Shown here: positions 1-8,487 of the stretch, piece after piece
How positions within the stretch are numbered: the stretch's first letter is position 1
How the letters are laid out: the number at the start of each line of letters is the position of its first letter
Assembly (NCBI GenBank): GCA_963662355.1
Contig: OY759361.1
Span: 744,001-808,000 of the forward strand
DNA from: WTFY01 sp026713925
Lineage (GTDB): Bacteria > Pseudomonadota > Gammaproteobacteria > UBA4575
Direction of reading: 5' to 3'
DNA: 64,000 bases
The notes under the pieces: generated by a model
What the model saw: only the letters and a program-made list of their open reading frames with translations
What the model was told of the DNA's origin: nothing
Database searches by the model: none
Program-made: the position numbers and the translations under genes

Positions 1-9
1 CCTCCCCGC

Positions 10-714
10 TTGAGGATGCCATCATCTAGACACGGAATTCCCGTGCAGAATACTTTTTCTACCGTTCGCAGCTATGTACTGCGTCAAGGCCGGTTCACGA
101 AAGGCCAGCAGGCAGCGTTCGAGCGCCATTGGCCGCATTACGGGGTCGAACCTAAACCGGGTCTGCTTGACTTGCGGCGGCTCTTTGGCAATTCGTACCC
201 GGTTGTGTTGGACATCGGGTTCGGAGACGGCGAGGCGCTGGCGCAGCTTGGCAGGCAATACCCTCACCTGAATTTTCTCGGTGTCGAAGTCTATCGGCCC
301 GGAGTCGGATCCCTGCTGAGAAAAATCACAGAAAGTGGACTGGAAAACGTTCGCGTGATGAACATGGATGTGGTGATCGTGCTGCGCAAACACATCGCCC
401 CGAGGAGTCTGGCAGCAGTGCTGACCTGGTTTCCCGACCCCTGGCCCAAGAAACGCCACCATAAAAGGCGCTTGATCCAGGAGGGTTTCGTGCAGTTGGT
501 CGCAGACCGGCTCACAAGCCGGGGGGAACTCAGCATCGCCACGGACTGGCAGCCGTATGCCGAAGCCATCCAGCAGGTAATGGATCGGTGCACGGCGTTC
601 AGGAAGGCTGGAGTTTCCACACTGATCCGGCAACGCCCGCATACGAAGTTCGAGCGCCGCGGTATCCGGCAGGGTCACCGGGTGTTCGCCCAGGTGTACT
701 GCAAGACCCGCTAG
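10..714 (+). CDS. trmB: tRNA (guanine-N7-)-methyltransferase TrmB
   Basis: Cytoplasmic SAM-dependent enzyme that makes m7G46 in the variable loop of tRNAs. The SAM-binding motif VLDIGFGDGEAL lies near residue 66 and the family signature WFPDPWPKKRHHKRR near residue 141, followed by the conserved C-terminal TKFERRG. At 234 residues it is close to the 239 of E. coli TrmB, so it looks complete. A TTG at 10 and an ATG at 16 are both possible starts, with GAGG lying directly before the ATG; the frame is open to the window edge, so a start further upstream cannot be excluded. Its stop codon overlaps that of the convergent SulP gene (shared CTAG). Confidence 0.93.
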   Translation: MRMPSSRHGIPVQNTFSTVRSYVLRQGRFTKGQQAAFERHWPHYGVEPKPGLLDLRRLFGNSYPVVLDIGFGDGEALAQLGRQYPHLNFLGVEVYRPGVGSLLRKITESGLENVRVMNMDVVIVLRKHIAPRSLAAVLTWFPDPWPKKRHHKRRLIQEGFVQLVADRLTSRGELSIATDWQPYAEAIQQVMDRCTAFRKAGVSTLIRQRPHTKFERRGIRQGHRVFAQVYCKTR

Positions 715-2510
715 GTTTCCGGCGGCTTGTCCGGGGTCAGGCGCCTGACAGGGCACTCATGCTTGGCAGCAAGGGGACATACTTCCTCGTCGCAGTGTTT
801 GACGTTTTTCCACGCGAACTCGAGTGCGCGCTCGTCCGAGCGGTAGAAATGATCCAGCCATTCGGGTCCTGCAAACCCGGTGCGCACGAACACATCCATG
901 ACCTGACGTTTGGTGCGGGCGAACACGAACCGGATATCCAAGGCCACGAGGCGCAACGAGAGCTGGTGCAGCATGTCCTCTCCGGTGGCATCAATTTCTG
1001 TGATCGCCTCGGCATCGATGATAATGAACTTGAGATCCGGTTTGGCTGATACGCGCTCGAGGACTTTTTCTTCAAAGTACATGGCGCTTGCAAAAAACAG
1101 CGGGCCCTCGAACCGCAACACGGATATCTTTGGGCAGGTCTTGAGAATGTTTACCTGTGCATCCCGTAATGAGCCGTCGGGATGGCGTGCAAGCACCGAT
1201 ATGTGGGGATGCATGGTCCGGTACATGAACAGTCCGAGGGACAGCATCACGCCAACGAAGATGCTTTGCTCAAGATGCGGGGCTAGGATCAGGGTCAGGA
1301 CGAAGGTCAAGATGGCAATGACCCCGTCATGGGCATGCACGCGCAATGCGTATTTGATCTGCTTGATCCGGACCAGGGAGGTGACCGCCGAAATGATCAC
1401 CGCGGCCAAGGTGGCCTGGGGCAGGTAATACAGGTACTGAGCAAAATGCAGCAGGATCAGTGAGACCGCAACGATGACTCCGGTCACCACTGCGGCAAAC
1501 CCGGTTTTGGCTCCTGCAGTCATGTTTACGGCCGAGCGTGAAAAGGACCCGGCAACCGGGTATGCGCCTGAAAGACCCGAGACAATGTTTCCAAGGCCCT
1601 GTCCAACCAAGCCTTGGTTGGCGTCGATACGCTGTCGGGTCTGCACCGCAATGGCCTTTGCGATGGAGATTGCTTCCATGTAGCCAACCACCGCAATCAC
1701 GATCGCCTTGCCGATCAGGCCTGCAGCGACCGCCATATCAAAGCTGGGCAGGGACAGGGCGGGCAGGCCTGCCGGCACGTTCCCCACGACTTTCCCGCCG
1801 AGGTTTTCGTATCCGATCACGAGGGAAATGAGGCTGGTGACGACCACGGCGATCAGTACACCTGGGAGTTTGGGTGCGAACCGTCTCAGCCCGAAAATAA
1901 TTGCCAGGGCCAGGATGCCCATGGCAAGGGTCGGCAAGTGCGTGTTCCGGGAGGCTTCGACCAGCACGTTCCAGATCGTCAGGTAAAAGTGATCACCTGT
2001 TTCGGCCGTAACGCCGAGCAGTTTGGACAGTTGTGAGGCGCCAATAATGATGGCGGCAGCGTTGGTAAAACCGATGACTACGGGGTGGGACAGAAACTCG
2101 ACCAGCACACCGAGGCGCAGCAGGCCAAGAGATACCTGGAAGATGCCCACCATGACGGCCAGCACGGCCGCATATACTAGGAACCCTTCGGGATTGGATG
2201 CTGCCAGCGGCTCCAGGGCCGCAGCCGTCATCAACGAGACCACGGCAACCGGTCCGGTTTGCAGTTGGCGCGAGGATCCGAATACCGCTGCCACGATCAC
2301 CGGCAGGAACGATGCATACAGGCCATAATAGGCAGGCAGGCCTGCAAGCTGGGCATACGCCATCGACTGCGGGATCAGCACCAGTGCGACTGTAAGTCCG
2401 GCCATGCAGTCTTTCCATACAACAGACGGGTTTTTCAGTTCCCCGACCCAGTTCAGGTAGGGGATGAACCGCCTGATGAATTCGTGCGTATATTGCTGTG
2501 CTGAGATCAA
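711..2510 (-). CDS. SulP-family anion transporter with STAS domain and Cys-rich C-terminal tail
   Basis: Inner-membrane secondary transporter of the SulP/SLC26 family, whose bacterial members carry sulfate, bicarbonate or dicarboxylates; the substrate here is unknown. The N-terminal half has the family signature (GLTVALVLIPQSMAYAQLAG, near residue 37) and many hydrophobic segments up to about residue 430. A cytoplasmic STAS domain follows at about 440-555. After it comes an unusual tail with His572, Cys573, Cys578, His584 and Cys586, which looks metal-binding. The start is TTG, preceded at good distance by GGAGAG, so I accept it; total 599 residues. No carbonic anhydrase or sulfate assimilation gene is adjacent. 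Confidence 0.88.
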   Translation of the reverse strand: MISAQQYTHEFIRRFIPYLNWVGELKNPSVVWKDCMAGLTVALVLIPQSMAYAQLAGLPAYYGLYASFLPVIVAAVFGSSRQLQTGPVAVVSLMTAAALEPLAASNPEGFLVYAAVLAVMVGIFQVSLGLLRLGVLVEFLSHPVVIGFTNAAAIIIGASQLSKLLGVTAETGDHFYLTIWNVLVEASRNTHLPTLAMGILALAIIFGLRRFAPKLPGVLIAVVVTSLISLVIGYENLGGKVVGNVPAGLPALSLPSFDMAVAAGLIGKAIVIAVVGYMEAISIAKAIAVQTRQRIDANQGLVGQGLGNIVSGLSGAYPVAGSFSRSAVNMTAGAKTGFAAVVTGVIVAVSLILLHFAQYLYYLPQATLAAVIISAVTSLVRIKQIKYALRVHAHDGVIAILTFVLTLILAPHLEQSIFVGVMLSLGLFMYRTMHPHISVLARHPDGSLRDAQVNILKTCPKISVLRFEGPLFFASAMYFEEKVLERVSAKPDLKFIIIDAEAITEIDATGEDMLHQLSLRLVALDIRFVFARTKRQVMDVFVRTGFAGPEWLDHFYRSDERALEFAWKNVKHCDEEVCPLAAKHECPVRRLTPDKPPET

Positions 2511-2985
2511 CGGGCTCTCCTGGTCACACTGATCAATATTGTTTCAGTACGCCACAACGTGACGTATGCAGCCGGGTATTCTTCCTCAGGACCGTACCGA
2601 GATGGCAGGTGTGCCCCATACGTTCCGTGCGGTCATTCGATTACTTTCACACGATGGATTCTGGTGTACGTGCAATAACGCCTATCCATGGGGCGACCGG
2701 GAGATTGCCCATTGCAGTTGATCGTGAATTTCATCTTGCACCCGGAAAACGGCAGTATGATTATACGTGAATGTACGCGCTAAAGCTAAGACCCGGGACG
2801 CGGAATCGGTGAACGGTATCACCGGATCACCGGCTTGATAATTTCCGGCACACACCGTGTAGTTCCGGTCCGCAAATGGGCTGCATGCGTGTGGACGTTC
2901 ATCCGTAAGGTTTGTATCCGCAGCAGGGTTGTGCAGGCGATCGGTTTTCCCTGTACGGATTGTTGATTTCACAGAATTCACGTCC
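2511..2985. other. intergenic region without recognisable gene
   Basis: It separates two minus-strand genes. Open frames here (for example about 99 codons on the minus strand) have no protein-like composition and no family resemblance. No strong hairpin with a T-run was seen. It presumably carries the SulP promoter. Confidence 0.5.
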
Positions 2986-4920
2986 CTAGTGACGCCACAG
3001 GTTTTTCTGCCAGCCCGGGTTAGGCAGTGTGTCGACCACTTCGAAACTCAGGGTGTCCTGATACGTGCGCCCGTAACGATCTGTGGTGGATACGGTCATC
3101 GTATGCACACCCACTGGCAATTCAGCAGGCAGGTCTGCACGCCACAGGTGGCTGGAATGATCGGTAAGCATCCAGCGTTCGAACGGGCCGGGATGCTGAC
3201 CTTTCCAAGGAACGCCCTGCCAAGTGGTAAATCCCGCTGTACGGTCACCACCGTCAGCGGAACGGAATGTTACCCGGCCGATGGTGGATTGCCTGGCCAG
3301 TGCGACCGGGTCCGCAAATTCAACTCCCTTGTGCTTGTCTTCACCTTGGCCCGCCTGGGTCCGCACGGCCACAATTTCCTTGCTATCAATGAGCACGCTC
3401 ACAGCGCTGTCTCTTGACCCGTTCCATACGTTGATGGAGACCCAGCTACCGCCTTCCAAGTCTTCGAGGGTTAGCATGCGCATATCGCCTAGGTCGTTCA
3501 CGGTGACAGTTGGCTCGCGGTCCCACTGGCCGCCGAATTCAGAGGTGTAGTCCAGCAGTTTTTGTGCCCAGTCGCGAAATCGTGGGGTGTTGAAGCCGGC
3601 GTGGAACTGCGTGTCCTCACCCGCGTGGAAGGTTATGTAAGTGTCTGTATAGGATGTGCCGGAAAAGTCGATCCGGTAGTAGCCGCGAGGTGCACCCAGG
3701 CGCTGGGTTGCATGCGGAATGCCCTGATTGTCCAGGTCGCCTGCCCACCAGCTTCCCGACAAAGCACCCGAGATGATCTGGTGAAACTGGGCCGGGCCGG
3801 TACCGGTGTGTTGCTGCCAACCCTCGAAACTCTCGCCTGGGAGGATCTGTTCGGTGGTATGGGTATGCCCTGAAAGCGCCAGTACCGGACGTCCGTCAAC
3901 GATACGATACAACTCATGCAGATTGTCGGTCTGGTGTTTCGCCGATGTGCTGTCGGTGAAGCTTGCAAATGGAATATGGGCGATCAGGACGATGAGCGTG
4001 TCCATAGGCACTTTTTTCAGGTCGTTTTCCAGCCAGTCGAGCTGGCGCTTGGAAATCACGCCGTTATAGGTGTGTTTGCGCTCAGGTGAACAGAACGGGT
4101 GCGGGTCCAACCCGTTGCACGGGTAACGGACATTGTCGAGTGCCACGAAATGAACCCTGCCTATATCGAAAGAATAATATTCCGGGCCCCATTCACGCCG
4201 GAACGTATCGAAGGAGTGCTGGTCGCTTTGGGCGTCCAGGTCCAGGTCATGGTTGCCTCCGACGAAGTATTGCGGCACACCTCCAATGGCAATGATGCGC
4301 TTGAAACGCGGGTAGAGCGAGAGGTCATCGCCCATCACGTCTCCCGCAAAGATTAGGCATTCGGTCGAGGAGTTGTCGCGTTCAGCCAGCAATGTACCGG
4401 CTGTCTCACGTACATACCCCAGTTCCGTGTGGGTGTAGGTCTGTGCGTCTCCGAAGATGAGGCAGGAAAACGAGTTGCCGGTATTGTCCGGTATTAGTGG
4501 GAAATTGATGGCCTGGGGCAACGGGCCAGTCGGGTCAATGCCTCCAAATCGCAGATCGGGAGACCCTTCAGCCTTATGAATGTAGTAGAACTGCGGGACC
4601 ATCTCCTCGCTGACAGGTGTCGTGTACCCTGCCGGTCTGGTAATGAAGAGATTCATGTCATCGTAGGCGGGCAGCTCATAGGTGCCATCCAGGTACGTGG
4701 TGACCACTTCGCGACCATTCGAGACGATAACATTTGCCATACCGGTTTCCCCTTCATCCAGTCTGGAGTTACGGTTTGTGTCCAGAAACACGGTGCCGCG
4801 TGCCCTTTCTGCAGGAGTACCCCCGCGCAGGACCTCTACTGAACCGATATAACTCGCGTCTTTCGCGACAGCACTCGACTCCAGTATGATCAGGGCGGCA
4901 ACAAAAATAAGGTACTTCAT
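2986..4920 (-). CDS. exported calcineurin-like phosphoesterase (MetallophosN/MetallophosC type)
   Basis: Predicted periplasmic or secreted metallophosphoesterase of 644 residues; its substrate is unknown. A signal peptide (MKYLIFVAALIILESSAVA, cleavage near residue 19) is followed by an N-terminal beta domain with a DTNRNSRLDEGE calcium-loop-like motif. The catalytic domain carries the dimetal motifs in order: GDAQ, AGDVMGDD, GGNHD, AHIPF and SGHTHT. A C-terminal beta domain matches the MetallophosC type. The start at 4920 is chosen because GGAGA lies 9-13 bases before the ATG and the signal peptide begins there. It stands alone. I saw no PHO-box-like repeat upstream, so a phosphate-starvation role is not supported by sequence. 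Confidence 0.85.
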   Translation of the reverse strand: MKYLIFVAALIILESSAVAKDASYIGSVEVLRGGTPAERARGTVFLDTNRNSRLDEGETGMANVIVSNGREVVTTYLDGTYELPAYDDMNLFITRPAGYTTPVSEEMVPQFYYIHKAEGSPDLRFGGIDPTGPLPQAINFPLIPDNTGNSFSCLIFGDAQTYTHTELGYVRETAGTLLAERDNSSTECLIFAGDVMGDDLSLYPRFKRIIAIGGVPQYFVGGNHDLDLDAQSDQHSFDTFRREWGPEYYSFDIGRVHFVALDNVRYPCNGLDPHPFCSPERKHTYNGVISKRQLDWLENDLKKVPMDTLIVLIAHIPFASFTDSTSAKHQTDNLHELYRIVDGRPVLALSGHTHTTEQILPGESFEGWQQHTGTGPAQFHQIISGALSGSWWAGDLDNQGIPHATQRLGAPRGYYRIDFSGTSYTDTYITFHAGEDTQFHAGFNTPRFRDWAQKLLDYTSEFGGQWDREPTVTVNDLGDMRMLTLEDLEGGSWVSINVWNGSRDSAVSVLIDSKEIVAVRTQAGQGEDKHKGVEFADPVALARQSTIGRVTFRSADGGDRTAGFTTWQGVPWKGQHPGPFERWMLTDHSSHLWRADLPAELPVGVHTMTVSTTDRYGRTYQDTLSFEVVDTLPNPGWQKNLWRH

Positions 4921-5702
4921 AAGAAGGGTCTCCAACAGGTTCAGAATATTATTTGGTTTTAGTGCCAGAATGAAACCTGCCCCGCACGACGTCACATAGC
5001 ATGCTCATCCCAGGCATGTTTTCCGGATTGCCTGTCAGAGCTGCAGGCCAAGACCGAACGCGAGCACTGTCGGTGGCCTCCCGTCGAACTGGTAGCGAAT
5101 CGCAGCACCGCGCGCCGAATCATCCTGGCTCATGCCGTATGCAATCCTTGGCACGTGCCATGAAACCGGTCGGACACTTGAGACTTCACCGACCTGTTGA
5201 CGTTCTGGATGAGCATGCATGACAGCCCTACTCCAGTCACCTGAATCTGAGGTTCGTGGCATTAGTCATGACCGGCAGACAGAAGCGGTTGACGGCAGCG
5301 AGAATGTCGCCGTCGGACTTCGAGATAAGCGCCCTCTCGATGACTGCGACCACCCGGCACCACGTACGATCGGAAAGACCTCCACAAGTCCAGGTCCCGC
5401 GGACAGCATATAATGAATTCTACTTCAGTTCCAGATGAGCCCCGGTGCGGTCAATGCATTTACCAGGGAGGCGCTTTTGCCTCAGCAACTCCGACCGATG
5501 CTGTTCAGGAAAGCTGGTCTTTCGTGGGGGCAAAAAACGTGAAGTGCTCGCAAGATACCGCGGATCACGATATTCTTAATCATACTGGGCTTGGTGTGTT
5601 GCAAAAGACTGGGGAGGAAAATACAGGTGATTCTATCGTACAAACCGTGTACTCATTTTGCGATTGTCGTCGTAACTGGTGTTTCACGCCCAGGTACATC
5701 CC
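4921..5702. other. long intergenic region, no convincing gene
   Basis: About 780 bases between the phosphoesterase and the FIST gene. The frames at 5413-5760 (plus) and 5035-5262 (minus) look non-coding or at most remnants. The minus frame ends in a beta-strand-like stretch, FDGRPPTVLAFGLGLQL, which could be a decayed outer-membrane protein end, but neighbouring frames show nothing consistent. It should contain divergent promoters. Confidence 0.45.
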
Positions 5703-6824
5703 ATGTCTGAACCTTTCCTGCATGCCACCGCATCAGGCCAGTCTTCGCGTGAACTGGTAAACAACTGCCTGCATCAGCTCGGCGATGTCCGGGGCAGGTA
5801 TCGGCTGGGTTTCATTTATGCCAGTGACACCCTGTGCAACGACCTGGTGAATATCGTGGGCCGGTTCAGGCAGGAAACAGGCATTCAGGATTGGGTCGGG
5901 ACAGTTGGAATCGGGCTTTGCAGCACGGGGTGTGAATATTATGATCAGGATGCTCTCGCGGTCATGCTTGCCGATGTCGACGACCGGGATTTTGCCATCA
6001 TCGGTGCATCTGACCTGAATGAAGAGCAGTTGCTTGAGCAGGTCTCAAGCTACTGCAAGGAAGAACTTCCACATGTTGGGATCATCCATGGAGATCCCAG
6101 CAATCCTGGCACACCTAGACTGATCGAAAAAATTTGCGAGGTCGTTCCTGCGGCATATCTGGTCGGCGGCCTGACTTCATCGAATTTCCAGAACCACCAG
6201 GTTGCAAGGGACGTGATCAACGGAAGTGTGTCCGGCATCCTGTTCTCCCCGCAGGTCACCACGATCGTGGGGCATACACAGGGCTGTACTCCACTGGATG
6301 TACAGCATGTCATTACGAAATGCGATCGTAATATCCTGATCGAGCTGGACCACCGTCCCGCCTTGGATGTGCTTCGCGAGGATATCGGGGAGGTGCTGGC
6401 CAAGGACCTGCAGAAAATCTCGGGCTACATCTTTGCCGGCCTGCCGATCGAGCACTCGGATACGGGAGATTACCTGGTCCGGAATATTATCGGGATCGAC
6501 GAGCAGGAAAAGATCATCGCCATCGGGGACTACCTGTACGAGGGCAGCAGGTTCATGGCCTGCCGGCGAGATGGAAACAGTGCCAGGGAAGACATGCTAC
6601 GCATGCTGGGCAGCATGAAATCGCGCATGTCGGAACACCCGAGAGGGGGTGTGTATTACACATGTCTGGGAAGGGGGCGTTACCAGTTTGGTGAGAATTC
6701 CGAGGAACTCAAGATGATCCGGGATACGCTGGGCGATTTTCCGCTGGTCGGATTTTTCGCCAACGGAGAGATCTTTCATAACCGGCTGTACGGGTACACC
6801 GGGGTATTAACACTTTTTACCTGA
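5703..6824 (+). CDS. FIST N-terminal/C-terminal domain protein
   Basis: FIST domains are proposed small-ligand sensor modules, often linked to signal transduction; this protein has no kinase, cyclase or methyl-accepting part, so its output is unknown. The FIST_N region spans roughly residues 30-220 and includes GTVGIGLCSTGCEYYD and the typical GHTQGCTPLD (family form SQGCRP[IL]). FIST_C spans about 230-365 and ends in the characteristic FPLVGFFANGEIF...TGVLTLF. I prefer ATG 5703 (373 residues) over an upstream GTG at 5679 because homology-like sequence begins there; neither has a strong ribosome site. The next gene starts 5 bases after its stop, so the two are probably co-translated. Confidence 0.85.
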   Translation: MSEPFLHATASGQSSRELVNNCLHQLGDVRGRYRLGFIYASDTLCNDLVNIVGRFRQETGIQDWVGTVGIGLCSTGCEYYDQDALAVMLADVDDRDFAIIGASDLNEEQLLEQVSSYCKEELPHVGIIHGDPSNPGTPRLIEKICEVVPAAYLVGGLTSSNFQNHQVARDVINGSVSGILFSPQVTTIVGHTQGCTPLDVQHVITKCDRNILIELDHRPALDVLREDIGEVLAKDLQKISGYIFAGLPIEHSDTGDYLVRNIIGIDEQEKIIAIGDYLYEGSRFMACRRDGNSAREDMLRMLGSMKSRMSEHPRGGVYYTCLGRGRYQFGENSEELKMIRDTLGDFPLVGFFANGEIFHNRLYGYTGVLTLFT

Positions 6825-6829
6825 GTCAC

Positions 6830-7864
6830 ATGCAGTACGGTCAACTGGGCCATTCCGGTCTGAAAGTCAGCAGGATCTGTCTGGGGACCATGACCTTCGG
6901 GGAGCAGAATACCGAAGCTGAGGCGCATGCACAGCTGGAATTCGCGCTATCCAGGGGAGTGAATTTTATCGATACTGCGGAAATGTACCCGGTTCCTCCC
7001 CGCGAGGAGACGCAAGGCCGTACAGAGCAGTATATCGGCACCTGGCTTGCAAAAACCGGCCGGCGTGACGAAGTTATCCTGGCTTCCAAGGTTTCCGGGC
7101 CGGGCATGATGCCGTATTTGCGTGATGGTCCGCAATTGACCCCGGAGCACATTCGCGCTGCACTTGAAGCTAGCCTGAAACGCCTGCAGACGGACTACAT
7201 TGACCTGTACCAGGTGCACTGGCCGGCAAGAAATACCAACTACTTCGACCAACTGGGCTATCAGCACAGCGATGAGGACCAGGCGATTGCGATCGAGGAT
7301 ACGTATGCCTGCCTGGTCGAGGCCGTCGAGCAGGGTAAAGTGCGGTACATCGGCCTCAGCAATGAAACCCCGTGGGGCGTTATGCAGTACCAGAATCTTG
7401 CATTGAGCCGCACGTGGCCTGGCATAATCAGTATCCAGAATCCGTACAGCTTGCTCAACCGCACGTACGAAATCGGACTGGCTGAAATCTCACACCGGGA
7501 AAACATCGGCTTGCTTGCCTACTCCCCCCTGGGCTTTGGCGTGCTCACGGGCAAGTATGTGGAAGGCAGTGCATCCCCCGATGCACGCCTGTCACGGTAC
7601 GATTACTTCACCCGCTACACCAATGACCAGGCTGTGCGGGCCACGCGGGCCTATGTTGATCTGGCCCGGCAATGCGGGTATACACCGACCGGGATGGCCC
7701 TGGCATTCGTCAATTCCCGACCTTTTGTCGCGGCCAACATCATTGGCGCGACCAGCCTGGATCAGCTGGTCGAGGATGTCGACAGCATCGACCTGGTTCT
7801 CTCCGAAGAGATCCTGAAGAAAATCGAGCAGATTCACTGCAGACAGCCCAACCCCAGTCCGTAG
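6830..7864 (+). CDS. tas: Tas-type NADP(H)-dependent aldo/keto reductase
   Basis: Cytoplasmic oxidoreductase of 344 residues with a TIM-barrel fold. It closely follows E. coli Tas: LGTMTFGEQNTEAEAHAQLE near residue 18, FIDTAEMYPVPPREETQGRTE around residue 45 with the catalytic Asp and Tyr, and the C-terminal cofactor-binding IIGATSLDQL. The physiological substrate of Tas is not firmly established. The gene begins 5 bases after the FIST gene without its own clear ribosome-binding site, suggesting translational coupling. Confidence 0.9.
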   Translation: MQYGQLGHSGLKVSRICLGTMTFGEQNTEAEAHAQLEFALSRGVNFIDTAEMYPVPPREETQGRTEQYIGTWLAKTGRRDEVILASKVSGPGMMPYLRDGPQLTPEHIRAALEASLKRLQTDYIDLYQVHWPARNTNYFDQLGYQHSDEDQAIAIEDTYACLVEAVEQGKVRYIGLSNETPWGVMQYQNLALSRTWPGIISIQNPYSLLNRTYEIGLAEISHRENIGLLAYSPLGFGVLTGKYVEGSASPDARLSRYDYFTRYTNDQAVRATRAYVDLARQCGYTPTGMALAFVNSRPFVAANIIGATSLDQLVEDVDSIDLVLSEEILKKIEQIHCRQPNPSP

Positions 7865-7927
7865 ACCCGGTGCGTACACGGTTGACCCCCTGTTGCACCC
7901 GTTACGGGGCATGGGGCCGTTAGCTGG

Positions 7928-8476
7928 TCAGTTCATTGCACGGGTGAGAAGGAAGTCCACCGCTTCAGCGAGATTCTCGAAGATGGGCATGTCGCGTGGC
8001 AACTGTTTGTTGTGTGAGGTGACCGCCCCGTTGCCGGTTTTTACCAGGATCGGTTCCAGGCCATAGGCTGTGGCCGCCTGGATGTCACGCAGGGAGTCTC
8101 CTATCAAAGACGCTTGTTTCAGAGACAGGCCGGCACGTCGTTCAATGTCGGCCAGCATCCCCGGTTTCGGTTTCCGGCATTCGCTTTCCAGGTCCGGGCA
8201 GACGAATATGCCGTCGATGTGCCCCCCGTACTGGGCAAGCTCGGACAGCATTTTCCGGTGGATCTCGTTCAGAATCTCGTAATCAAGAAGTTTGCGTACG
8301 ATCCCTGACTGGTTCGAGGCGATGAATACCTTGACCTTCGCGTGATTGAGCCGGGAGATCGCCTCAAGACTGCCTTCGATTGGAACCCATTCTTCCGGGG
8401 ATTTGATGAATTCATCCGACTCCTCGTTGATCACTCCGTCACGATCCAGAACGACAGTTTTCAGTTTGTTATCCAT
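7928..8476 (-). CDS. gmhB: D-glycero-beta-D-manno-heptose-1,7-bisphosphate 7-phosphatase GmhB-like
   Basis: HAD-superfamily phosphatase of 182 residues that removes the C7 phosphate in ADP-heptose synthesis for the LPS inner core. The nucleophile and acid are Asp11 and Asp13 (LDRDGVIN), motif II is ASNQSGI, and motif IV is IGDSLRDIQAA. The usual zinc-binding loop (CPH...CxC before RKPKPG) is shortened to CPDLESECRKPKPG with only two cysteines, so the structural zinc is doubtful. It lies 11 bases after glyS in the glyQ-glyS-gmhB order common in gammaproteobacteria. Confidence 0.88.
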   Translation of the reverse strand: MDNKLKTVVLDRDGVINEESDEFIKSPEEWVPIEGSLEAISRLNHAKVKVFIASNQSGIVRKLLDYEILNEIHRKMLSELAQYGGHIDGIFVCPDLESECRKPKPGMLADIERRAGLSLKQASLIGDSLRDIQAATAYGLEPILVKTGNGAVTSHNKQLPRDMPIFENLAEAVDFLLTRAMN

Positions 8477-8487
8477 CGCTGCCTCGA

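Noticed and set aside
2682..2981. 99-codon minus-strand frame next to the phosphoesterase
   Set aside because: No ribosome-binding site, no family resemblance, composition like random translation.
5035..5262. Minus-strand frame ending in a beta-barrel-like stretch
   Set aside because: Only the last 25 residues look protein-like; upstream and neighbouring frames give nothing that aligns to one protein, so a pseudogene cannot be supported.
5413..5760. 115-codon plus-strand frame before the FIST gene
   Set aside because: Overlaps the real FIST start in another frame, has no domain, and composition is not protein-like.
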